In this document: one piece after another, positions 20,879 through 28,958 of the stretch
Position numbering within the stretch: the stretch's first letter is position 1
Layout of the letters: the number at the start of each line of letters is the position of its first letter
Assembly: GCF_022012295.1 (NCBI RefSeq)
Contig: NZ_JAKLTN010000001.1
Location: 434,001 to 498,000, forward strand
DNA length: 64,000 nt
Direction: 5' to 3'
DNA from: Dechloromonas hankyongensis
GTDB lineage: Bacteria > Pseudomonadota > Gammaproteobacteria > Burkholderiales > Rhodocyclaceae
Notes under the pieces: model-generated
The model's database searches: none
What the model was told of the DNA's origin: nothing
The model's input: only the letters and a program-made list of their open reading frames with translations
Translations under genes and position numbers: made by a program

Positions 20879-21706
20879 TCAGCCGGTAGCGAGCGCCTGC
20901 CGCAGGGATTCGAGGCCGGCCAGCCCGCCCAGGGGCAGGGCTATGCCGCGGGCCGGATCGGGAATTTCCGCTTCGTCGGGGTTGATGCGGATCAGCCGTC
21001 CGCCATGCGTTTCCGAAAAATGGCGGACGGTCGCGATGTGGCTGCCGGCGCCGATTTCGATGCAAACCGGGCGTTTGAGTCCGGCCAGCCAGTGCTGTAG
21101 GCGCTGGAATTGCAGTGCCGTGCGCCGGTCCTGCCATCCCCAATCTCCGAACATCAGGATATTGGGCCGGGCCAGGGCGCCGCAATGCGGGCAGCGCGGC
21201 AATTCGCCGAGCAGCCGGCAGTTTTGGCTGTCGATTTCGGGCTGGAAATCGGTTGCCGGCCACAGGGCCTGACGGCAATCCGCTGTGCATTGCAGATGGT
21301 GGATGGAGCCGTGGATTTCACAGATGCGATCAGGAGCGAAGCCGGCTTTCTGGAATTGGCCGTCGACGTTGCTGGTGAATACCCAGGCGGCCAGTGCCAT
21401 GTCGGCGGCGATGTCGAGCAGCGTCCGGAAGCCGGCATGCGGTGTGGTCTGCCGGTAGAGAGCGAGGCGATGGCCGTAGAAACCCCAGGCCAGGCGGGGG
21501 GCACGCTCGAAGGCAGCGGGGTTGGCGATGGACTCGAAAGCGATGTGCGCCCGGCCAAGCGCCGGGTAGGCGGACCAGAAGCCGCCCGGTCCGCGAAAAT
21601 CGGGCAGGCCGGAATCGATGCCCATGCCGGCCCCGGCCGTGATCAGCAGGCCATCGGCGGCACGCAGCCAGTCAGCGGCCGTGCGCAGCCCGGCGTCGTC
21701 GCGCAT
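20879..21706 (-). CDS. Sir2 family NAD-dependent protein deacylase
   Basis: A 275-residue sirtuin. The NAD-binding motif is GAGMGIDSGLPDFRG (25-39), the second motif is TSNVDG in place of the common TQNIDG, the catalytic histidine is in CEIHGS, and two cysteine pairs (CTADC and CPHC) form the zinc ribbon. Sirtuins remove acetyl or other acyl groups from lysines using NAD. The GAGMGxDSGLPDFRG form with FW nearby is seen in a bacterial subgroup distinct from CobB. It is convergent with dtd, whose stop is five bases away, and is separated from the HD-GYP gene by 40 bases. Confidence 0.9.
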   Translation of the reverse strand: MRDDAGLRTAADWLRAADGLLITAGAGMGIDSGLPDFRGPGGFWSAYPALGRAHIAFESIANPAAFERAPRLAWGFYGHRLALYRQTTPHAGFRTLLDIAADMALAAWVFTSNVDGQFQKAGFAPDRICEIHGSIHHLQCTADCRQALWPATDFQPEIDSQNCRLLGELPRCPHCGALARPNILMFGDWGWQDRRTALQFQRLQHWLAGLKRPVCIEIGAGSHIATVRHFSETHGGRLIRINPDEAEIPDPARGIALPLGGLAGLESLRQALATG

Positions 21707-21746
21707 GGCCGAATGCCCGCCGTGACGTCCGGTCAGCTCGCCTTGC

Positions 21747-22883
21747 TCATTCGCTGGTCTCGGTGCTGGAAATATTGGCCGGATAACCGGTCGGGTCGTC
21801 CTTGTGGTCGTAGATTTCCTTTATTTGGAATTCGAGGTCGGTCAGCGCGCCGTTTTCGTCGGCGTAGATTTCCTTGATGCGCAGGATTTCCGGTAGCGCC
21901 TTCTTCAGCGCGACGATCAGGCTGGGGTCGAAATGGCGGCCGGCCTGCTCGTCGAAATACTGCAGAGCGGTGTCGACCGGCACGGCGGCCTTGTAGGGGC
22001 GCACCGAAACCAGCGCGTCGAAAACGTCGGCGATGGCGACGATGCGGCCTTCGAGCGGGATCGCCTCGCCCTTAAGCCCCTTCGGATAGCCGCTGCCATC
22101 CCATTTTTCGTGATGAGTGAGGGCGATGATGCGGGCGGTTTCGAGCAGTTCGTTGTCATGCTTGCCGATGATCTCGGCGCCCATGATCGGGTGCCGGTGC
22201 ATGACGTCCCATTCCGCCGCGTCGAGCTTGCCGGGCTTGAGCAGGATGGCGTCGGGAATGCCGATCTTGCCGATGTCGTGCATCGGTGCGGTATTGAAAA
22301 TGATGTCGGCGGCTTCTTCACCCAGGCCATGGGCGAGGGCGATGAGCCGGGCGTAGTGGCTCATGCGCAGCACATGGTTGCCGGTTTCGTTGTCCTTGAA
22401 TTCGGCGGCGCGACCCAGGCGGCGGATGATCTGCTGGCGAGTGTTGAGCAGTTCAAAGGTGCGCTGGCGGACCATGTGCTCGAGCTCGCGCGACTGGTCG
22501 TAGAGGGCGAGGTGGGTGCGGACGCGGGCTCGGACGATGGGCGGGCTGATCGGCTTGGTGATGTAGTCGACGGCGCCGGTTTCCAGGCCGCGCTGTTCGT
22601 CCTCGGTGCTGCTCATGGCGGTGACGAAAATGATCGGTATGCGCCGTCGGTCGGGATTGGCCTTCAGGCGCCGGCAGATTTCGAGGCCGCTCAACCCGGG
22701 CATCATGATGTCGAGCAGGATGAGGTCCGGCGGTTCATCCGAATAGACAATCTTCAACGCCTTTTCGCCGGAGGTGGCGACCCGGACCCGGTAGTCGTCA
22801 CGCAGCACTTCACTGAGCAGATCGATGTTTTCCGGGCTGTCGTCGACGACCAGGATGCATTGCTTGGGCAGAAGGGTGGGCAT
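21747..22883 (-). CDS. Response regulator with HD-GYP domain (putative cyclic-di-GMP phosphodiesterase)
   Basis: A 378-residue two-domain protein. The receiver occupies about 1-125 (CILVVDDSPENIDLL, phospho-Asp in DLILLDIMMPGLSGLE, Lys in ITKPISPP). The HD-GYP domain has HDIGKIGIPDAILLKPGKL, HHEKWDGSGYP and RIVAIADVFDAL, so the metal-binding residues and the GYP triplet are intact. Such proteins hydrolyse cyclic di-GMP when activated. ATG 22883 (MPTLLPKQ) is chosen; it follows the stop of the large hybrid kinase by 22 bases, so kinase and regulator form an operon and probably a signalling pair. Confidence 0.9.
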   Translation of the reverse strand: MPTLLPKQCILVVDDSPENIDLLSEVLRDDYRVRVATSGEKALKIVYSDEPPDLILLDIMMPGLSGLEICRRLKANPDRRRIPIIFVTAMSSTEDEQRGLETGAVDYITKPISPPIVRARVRTHLALYDQSRELEHMVRQRTFELLNTRQQIIRRLGRAAEFKDNETGNHVLRMSHYARLIALAHGLGEEAADIIFNTAPMHDIGKIGIPDAILLKPGKLDAAEWDVMHRHPIMGAEIIGKHDNELLETARIIALTHHEKWDGSGYPKGLKGEAIPLEGRIVAIADVFDALVSVRPYKAAVPVDTALQYFDEQAGRHFDPSLIVALKKALPEILRIKEIYADENGALTDLEFQIKEIYDHKDDPTGYPANISSTETSE

Positions 22884-22905
22884 GGCATTCAACTTTCTGT
22901 GCGGA

Positions 22906-25900
22906 TCAGATGGCGTGGCGTTGGAGGGGCAGTTGCTCGAGTGTCTCCCTGGCTTCGTCAAAATCGTACTGATTGATCTGGCGAGCCAGTTGGTCGACCA
23001 GCTGCGGGTCGAAGATCTGTCGTAACCGGTCGGATATTTCTTCGAAACAGCGTACTGCAGACGCGTCGTCATTGGCCAGCAGGCTCTGCAGATCGGCCAG
23101 CGCGTGGCGCGACAGTTCGTCCACCGGGCGCGTAGCAGCGGCCGGTGCTTCGGCAGCGAGCTTGCCGGCCTGGGCGACGATGGCCGGCAGGCAGCTCTGC
23201 AGGCGGGCCAGTTGGGCGTCGATGGCCGGATCGTTGGCGGCCAGGCCCTGCTTCAGGCTGTCTTCCAGTTCGCCGGCCAGCCGGGCCAGGTTGCCGGCCC
23301 CGATATTGCCGGCCAGGCCACGCAGCGTGTGGGCCCGCAACACCATGGCGTCGGTGTCGCGGCTGGCCTGGTTGGCCTGCAACTGCTCGGCGGCATCGGC
23401 CTGGTTGTCGCAGAAACGAAGCAGCAGGCGCTGGTACATGGCGCGGTTGCCGCCGAGGCGGGACAGGGCGGCGGCGGTGTCGATGCCGAGCGGCGGCGGT
23501 TCCTGGCTGGCGGCGGGCGTAGCGACCGGGAGGCTGTCGCCGCCGGCCAGCCAGCGCGCCAGGGTGGCGTGCAGGACAGCGACGTCGATCGGTTTGGGAA
23601 TGTGGTCGTTCATGCCGGCCGCCAGGCAGCGCTCGCGGTCGCTGGCCAGGGCGTTGGCGGTCATCGCCACAATGGGCAGTGACGCCCGGCCGGGCAGGCG
23701 ACGGATGGCTTCGCTGGCCGTGTAGCCGTCCATGACCGGCATGTGGCAGTCCATTAGCACCAGATCGTAGGCTTCCCGCTCGACCTTCTCCACCGCCAGC
23801 CGACCGTTTTCCGCCGTGTCGACGCGCAGGCCGATGTTGCCCAGCATTTCCTCGGCCAGTTCGCGATTGACCTCGTTATCCTCGACGAGCAGCACGCGCT
23901 GCCCGGCGAACAGCCCGGAGTGCGCGGCGGCCGGCAGTCCGGGGGCCGGCCGATTGCCGGGGTCGCGATGCAGGGCGAGCATGATGCTGTCGAATAGCGA
24001 CGACGGGGTGGCCGGCTTGTTCAGGATGGCACCGACCGCATGCTTGCCGAGGGCGGCCTGCAGTTCCTCGTGATCGTAGGCGGTGGCCATCACGATGGCC
24101 GCGGTGTTTTCCAGATTGTTCTGGCGTATGCGTTCGACCAGCTCGACGCCGTCCATGCCGGGCATTTTCCAGTCGATGATGAGCAGGCCGTAGCTCCCGT
24201 CCTTGGCCAGTTCGGCCAGCGCGGCCGGGCCGCTGGTCACCGCCTGGCCGGCGATATCGAGCATCTTCAGCATGTGCAGGAAGACTTCGCAGGCCCCGGG
24301 GCTGTCGTCGACGACCAGGGCACGCAGATCGTTGGGCAGGCCGATGCGTTGCGGTGTCGGGTCCTGCATGGTCGCGACGCCGAAGGGCAGGCGGAAGGTG
24401 AAGCGGCTGCCGACGCCGGGCTGGCTGGCGACGCCGATGCTGCCACCCTGCAGCTCGACCAGGCGCTTGCAAATCGACAGCCCGAGCCCGGTGCCGCCGT
24501 ATTTGCGGGTGGTCGAGGTGTCGGCCTGGGCGAAGGCGGAGAAAAGTCTCTCCTGCTGCTCGGCGCTCATGCCGATGCCGGTGTCGATGACTTCGCAGGC
24601 GAGTTCGATACCGTCGTCGCGGCTGCTCAGCGCGTTGAGCGTGACCTTGATTTCGCCGACTTCGGTGAATTTGATGGCATTGCTGACCAGGTTGAGCAGT
24701 ATCTGGCCGAGGCGCAGGGGATCGCCGATCAGGCGGTCGGGGACGTCCGGTGCGATGTCGTAGAGCAGTTCCAGGCCGCGTTCGCGGGCCTTCAGGGCGC
24801 ACATGTCGCTGAGGTGGCGCAGGGTGTCGTCGAGGCTGAACGGCGCGTGTTCGAAGTGCATCATGCCGGCCTCGATCTTCGACAGGTCGAGAATGTCGTT
24901 GATGATGCCGAGCAGGCCCTTGGCGGCGTTGTCCACCTTGCTCAGGTAGTTTTTCTGGCGCGCCGTCAGTTCGGTTTGCAGCGCCAGGTGGGTCATGCCG
25001 ATGATGGCGTTCATCGGGGTGCGGATTTCGTGGCTCATGTTGGCCAGGAAATCGGCCTTGGCGGCGGCGGCCGATTCGGCGACGGCCCGCGCCCGGTCGG
25101 CTTCGCGCTCGGCCTGCTTGAGGGCGGAGATGTCGACGATGACGCCGATCAGCCCGTCCGGCCGGCCGTCCGGCGTGCTGAAGCCGCTCACCGAATACAA
25201 GGTGTCGTGCAAGGTTCCGTCGGCATCGGCCAGTTGCACCTCGCGGCTGATCCGGCCGCCGTTGGCGATGACCTGTTCGTCCTCGGCTTGGTAGGCCTGG
25301 CGGGCCTCCGCGGGCAGGTAGTCGAGATCGAGCACCCGCTTGCCGATGAAATTGCGCCGATGCACGCCGAAAAAGGCCTCGTAGGCCTGGTTGCAGCCGC
25401 GGAAACGGGTATCTGCGCCCTTGTAGAAAATGGGATTGGGAATGGTGTCGAGCAGTGCCTGCAGGAAGGCGAACTGGCGGATCAGCTCGAACTGGATTTC
25501 GTGGCGGTCGGAGACGTCGAGGAGCGTAATCAGCAGCGAATCCAGTTCGCCGTCGGCATTGCGGATGGTGCTGATCTGCACGTCGCCCCAGCGCGACTGG
25601 CCGGCCGGGTCGATGAATTCGAATTCGTTGCGCAGGCTTTGCGGCCCGCTGTGGTCGGGGTGGGCGACGAGGTCGTCGAGGCGGGCCAGCACGTCGGCCG
25701 GCAGGGCGATCTTTTCCGGGTCGGCGAGCAGGTCGCCGATCGGCAGGTTGAGGAAGCGGGCGAAGGCGGGATTGATCAGGATGGGCCGGCGCTCGGGGTC
25801 CAGGCTGATGATGCCGACAGCTGCGTTGTCAAAAATGGCACGGAAGAAGGCTTCCCGTTTCTGCAGGATTTCCTGGTTCTGGCGCAAGGCGTGGGTGCGG

Positions 25901-27198
25901 CTGGCCACCTTGCGTTCCAGTTCGGCATTGGTGTCTTGCGCCGCCTGGGTGGCGCTTGCCAGATGCCGGCGCATGCTTTCAAGTGCAGCCGCCAATTGAG
26001 CCACCTCGCGCCACGGGGCGTCGGTGGTTACCGGCTTGTCCAGTTCCAGGCTGCCGATACGCGAACTGTCCTCGGCCAAGGCGATCAGCGGCTCGCCGAA
26101 GCGGTTGGCGATACGGACGGCGACTGCCATGCCGAGCGCCAGCGCGGACAGCGTGATCAGGCCGAGCAGCAGCAGATCGCTGCCGGTGACCGGCACGAAA
26201 TCGCTTTCCGGGGCGGTTACGCCCAGCCACACGCCGCTGGTATTGCCGTTGATCGGCTTGAACAGGCTGAGCCAAGCGCCGTCGGGCCGGGCATGGCGAT
26301 GCAGGCCGGGTACGGGGTGCGGCTCGGCCTGCCATTTCTGGAACCCGGCGGCGAGTTCCGGCAGGGCCAGTTCGTCGGCCGTTTTCAGCAGGGCGTCGTT
26401 GATCGCCTGCCGGCTGGTGAAGCGAGGATCGCGTGGCGGGGCGATCAGCCGGCCTTCCTTGAGGAACAGGGCGGCCTTGCCCTGCGGGCTGAAGGCCAGG
26501 CGCGAGGTGAATTCGGCAATGTCGATCAGGCGCACGTCGTGGGCGATGACGTACTGGCTGCCGTCCGTGGCCTGCCAGCGCATGCTGGCCGTGATGCCGG
26601 GCTCCTTGGTGGTGAAGAAGATGTAGGGCTCGCTCCAGAACACGCTCCGCTCGTCGGCCAGCGCCATGGCGCCCTTGAACCACGGGCGTTCCCGGGCATC
26701 GTAATTACGTTCGCGCAGCTCGACCTTTTCGATTTCCCGCTGGGCATTCCAGGTGATCCAGTAGGTCTGGTTGCCCCATTCGGCCGGATTCGATATGCGG
26801 TTGAGCCAGCGGCCGTCGTCGGTCATCAGCAGCAGGATTTCGCGTCCCGACTCGTGGGCGAAGATGACCGATGTGATTTCGCCGTGGTTGGCGATGATGG
26901 GGAAGAAAAATTCGTTGAAACGCAGCACCTGGCTCAGGTCGAGCTCGCCGTTCTTGCCCCAGCCCTGGCTGCTGCGCAGGGTCACCTCGACGGTTTTGAT
27001 GAGCAGGCCGAAACGCGCGTCGAGTTGCTCGGCGGCCCGCTCCATCTGCGTTTTGGCCAGACGGTCCACGGTCGGCCGGCCGATCAGGTGATACAGGCCG
27101 AAGGTGAATGCGGCGAGCGCCAGCAGGATCAGCAGGCCGATCCGCGGGATCAGACTTTTGGCAAACCCAGGCTGCTTGAAGGAAACGCTCTTCAGCAT
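22906..27198 (-). CDS. Hybrid sensor histidine kinase (Cache, HAMP, PAS, PAS, HK, REC, REC, HPt)
   Basis: A 1430-residue membrane kinase. It has a first membrane helix at about 17-40, a long periplasmic Cache-type sensor with RPWFKGAMA, a second helix near 350 and a HAMP segment. Two PAS domains follow (AIFDNAAVGIISLDPERRP and LLDTIPNPIFYKGADTRFRG). The kinase H-box is SHEIRTPMNAIIGM (about 720), with ATPase motifs GIGMSAEQQERLF and GTGLGLSI. Receivers have DWKMPGMDG (about 1008) and DCHMPVMDG (about 1149), and the HPt histidine lies in AHTLRGLAGNIGA (about 1288). An extra helical tail of about 80 residues ends the protein. I prefer ATG 27198 with GAGGGAGGAGG upstream; ATG 27216 lacks a ribosome-binding site. 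Confidence 0.92.
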   Translation of the reverse strand: MLKSVSFKQPGFAKSLIPRIGLLILLALAAFTFGLYHLIGRPTVDRLAKTQMERAAEQLDARFGLLIKTVEVTLRSSQGWGKNGELDLSQVLRFNEFFFPIIANHGEITSVIFAHESGREILLLMTDDGRWLNRISNPAEWGNQTYWITWNAQREIEKVELRERNYDARERPWFKGAMALADERSVFWSEPYIFFTTKEPGITASMRWQATDGSQYVIAHDVRLIDIAEFTSRLAFSPQGKAALFLKEGRLIAPPRDPRFTSRQAINDALLKTADELALPELAAGFQKWQAEPHPVPGLHRHARPDGAWLSLFKPINGNTSGVWLGVTAPESDFVPVTGSDLLLLGLITLSALALGMAVAVRIANRFGEPLIALAEDSSRIGSLELDKPVTTDAPWREVAQLAAALESMRRHLASATQAAQDTNAELERKVASRTHALRQNQEILQKREAFFRAIFDNAAVGIISLDPERRPILINPAFARFLNLPIGDLLADPEKIALPADVLARLDDLVAHPDHSGPQSLRNEFEFIDPAGQSRWGDVQISTIRNADGELDSLLITLLDVSDRHEIQFELIRQFAFLQALLDTIPNPIFYKGADTRFRGCNQAYEAFFGVHRRNFIGKRVLDLDYLPAEARQAYQAEDEQVIANGGRISREVQLADADGTLHDTLYSVSGFSTPDGRPDGLIGVIVDISALKQAEREADRARAVAESAAAAKADFLANMSHEIRTPMNAIIGMTHLALQTELTARQKNYLSKVDNAAKGLLGIINDILDLSKIEAGMMHFEHAPFSLDDTLRHLSDMCALKARERGLELLYDIAPDVPDRLIGDPLRLGQILLNLVSNAIKFTEVGEIKVTLNALSSRDDGIELACEVIDTGIGMSAEQQERLFSAFAQADTSTTRKYGGTGLGLSICKRLVELQGGSIGVASQPGVGSRFTFRLPFGVATMQDPTPQRIGLPNDLRALVVDDSPGACEVFLHMLKMLDIAGQAVTSGPAALAELAKDGSYGLLIIDWKMPGMDGVELVERIRQNNLENTAAIVMATAYDHEELQAALGKHAVGAILNKPATPSSLFDSIMLALHRDPGNRPAPGLPAAAHSGLFAGQRVLLVEDNEVNRELAEEMLGNIGLRVDTAENGRLAVEKVEREAYDLVLMDCHMPVMDGYTASEAIRRLPGRASLPIVAMTANALASDRERCLAAGMNDHIPKPIDVAVLHATLARWLAGGDSLPVATPAASQEPPPLGIDTAAALSRLGGNRAMYQRLLLRFCDNQADAAEQLQANQASRDTDAMVLRAHTLRGLAGNIGAGNLARLAGELEDSLKQGLAANDPAIDAQLARLQSCLPAIVAQAGKLAAEAPAAATRPVDELSRHALADLQSLLANDDASAVRCFEEISDRLRQIFDPQLVDQLARQINQYDFDEARETLEQLPLQRHAI

Positions 27199-27575
27199 TC
27201 CTCCTCCCTCATTCACGTTGTCGAGTGCTATCCGCCATCACGGGCTCGGGCCTTTGTTCTTTGTCTGCATTGTAGCGACATATCCGCTGTTTTTGCGGGG
27301 GGCAGCGCGAGCTTCGCCGGATTCCATGGCTGGTGTTTTTCCTGTCGGCGATCTATCTGTATGGCATGTCTCTTTTTAAAGACAAACAAATTATCTATTA
27401 ATCATAAGCTTGGCAGAAAGCCGGATTTTTCTGTCGTCCCTTTACGACAGCGCCGCACCGGGTAATTTATCGCTTAACGATTAAGCCGTTGATTATGAAT
27501 AAATAAATAATTGGCATATTTGCTGCGCTATTTCATTGGCATCACTCGTTTTTGCTACCTACTCAGGAGACTGAA
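27199..27575. promoter_or_regulatory. AT-rich divergent intergenic region with an inverted repeat
   Basis: This 377-base gap separates the hybrid kinase from the unknown two-gene unit. The right half (about 27370-27530) is strikingly AT-rich for this genome. A perfect 7-bp inverted repeat, CTGTCGT at 27431-27437 and ACGACAG at 27444-27450 with a six-base spacer, is a candidate operator. A GG-N10-GC arrangement at 27514-27527 (TTGGCATATTTGCTGC) is a poor match to a sigma-54 promoter. No RNA gene was seen. Confidence 0.4.
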
Positions 27576-28898
27576 ATGAATGCCAATGAAGAACCGATGG
27601 AAGTGCCGTGTTGTCCGGCGCTGACCAAGGATACCGTTTGCGATGTGCTGGATTTCCACTACCGGACGCGCCACACCACCAACGTGGCGGCCGGCGGGCG
27701 CCGCATCCAGGTCGAGGTGCTGATCCACGCCCGCCTGGAGCGCTGCCCGGGGCCGATGACCCTGGGCGACCTGGTGTACAGCACGACCCTGCTACCTGGC
27801 GAGAAGGTCAGGCTGTTCACCTCCGACCGCCGGACGCGATTCAGCATCGATAGCGAAAGCAAGGTCAGCTATCGCCACGAGCAAACCTCGGAGGAGCGCT
27901 ACTACCTGTCGAGCATGCACGACTTCATGTCCGATGTATCGGTGCGCGATTCGGGCAGTGCGAGTTCGAGCAACAAGGGTTCGGCGCGCGGCCACGGCGA
28001 AACGAGCAGCGCCCTCGGCGCACTTTTTTCCGGGCCGTCGGTCGATGTCAGCGGTTCCTACGACGCCTCGTCGACCTCGTCCTTCCTCCGCGAATTGAGC
28101 CAGCACGCCAGTGCCTCCGATCGTCGCTCCGAGTCGGCGACGCGGGCCGCCAGTTCGGTCTCGGTCGGCGAGGTGTCCAGCCGTTCGCATACCCAGGGCG
28201 AGTCGGAGGACCACCAGGAATCGTCGTCGCGCGAGTTTTCGAACCCCAATCGCTGCCACGCCGTCACCTATTTCTTCTACCAGATCAACAAGACCCAGAC
28301 CGTCAAATTCCGGATTGTCGCCATCCAGCGACGGGTCATCGATCCGGCCGCCGATACGCGCGTGTCGAACAATCCCTTTGCCGCCGACGGCGGCGTATCG
28401 GCCATCCCGAGCGCCGTGCTGGCGACCGATGCCAACCGTCTGAAAGTTGAAAAAATCGGCCGTGACAGCGTGCTCGCCCAACAGGGCGCCGACTTTGCCG
28501 CCGGCGCCAGCCGGGAGGCGGCGAACGTCAACCTGGCCCGCCTGTCGGCCCTGGATACCAATGTGCAGCCGATCTCCCCGGCCCTCAAGGCGCGCGCCCT
28601 GCAGGAGGTCGATCAATCGCTGATCAAGGAGCGCCTGATCGACAAGAACGGCAAGGTGGTCGATGAAGTGGTCAGCGAGCTGTCGTTCGAGCGGGTCAGT
28701 TCCCTGCCGACCCCGGGCCTGCTGGTCAAGGGCTGCCTCGACGAGTGCGACACCTGCGAACCGGCGCTGGAAAAGGCGATCGAGCTGGAGCTGGAACACA
28801 AGCAGCTGCAAAACGAGCTGCTCAAAAAGCAGATCGAGCTGCTCGAAAAGTCGCAGGAATATCGCTGCTGCCCGGTGGCCGAAGCTGCTACCCCTTGA
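27576..28898 (+). CDS. Unknown protein: Ser-rich middle, Cys motifs and C-terminal coiled coil
   Basis: A 440-residue protein that I cannot assign to a family. It has no signal peptide. Residues 1-110 look beta-rich (RIQVEVLIHARLERCPGPMTLG, then LLPGEKVRLFTSDRRTRF). Residues about 125-220 are a low-complexity Ser/Ala/Glu stretch, followed by NRCHAVTYFFYQINKTQTVKFRI. Cysteine motifs occur at both ends: CCP at 12-14, CX3CX2C at 387, 391 and 394 (CLDECDTC), and CCP again at 431-433. Residues about 395-428 (EKAIELELEHKQLQNELLKK) form a coiled coil. The start ATG 27576 follows AGGAG by eight bases. It is 60 bases upstream of another unknown gene on the same strand. Confidence 0.8.
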   Translation: MNANEEPMEVPCCPALTKDTVCDVLDFHYRTRHTTNVAAGGRRIQVEVLIHARLERCPGPMTLGDLVYSTTLLPGEKVRLFTSDRRTRFSIDSESKVSYRHEQTSEERYYLSSMHDFMSDVSVRDSGSASSSNKGSARGHGETSSALGALFSGPSVDVSGSYDASSTSSFLRELSQHASASDRRSESATRAASSVSVGEVSSRSHTQGESEDHQESSSREFSNPNRCHAVTYFFYQINKTQTVKFRIVAIQRRVIDPAADTRVSNNPFAADGGVSAIPSAVLATDANRLKVEKIGRDSVLAQQGADFAAGASREAANVNLARLSALDTNVQPISPALKARALQEVDQSLIKERLIDKNGKVVDEVVSELSFERVSSLPTPGLLVKGCLDECDTCEPALEKAIELELEHKQLQNELLKKQIELLEKSQEYRCCPVAEAATP

Positions 28899-28958
28899 GT
28901 TTCTGGTTAGCCCAATTTTGTGTAGCAAACCCGGTATTCAACTCCTGGAGGTTTAGCC

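Noticed and set aside
24040-27465. Very long open frame on the plus strand (over 1100 codons)
   Set aside because: It is exactly antisense to the large hybrid kinase, whose motifs are continuous; the frame translates to a Gly/Val/Gln/His-rich sequence typical of high-GC antisense reading.
27513-27530. Possible sigma-54 promoter TTGGCATATTTGCTGC
   Set aside because: GG and GC have the right spacing, but the surrounding bases match poorly, so it is kept only as a remark.
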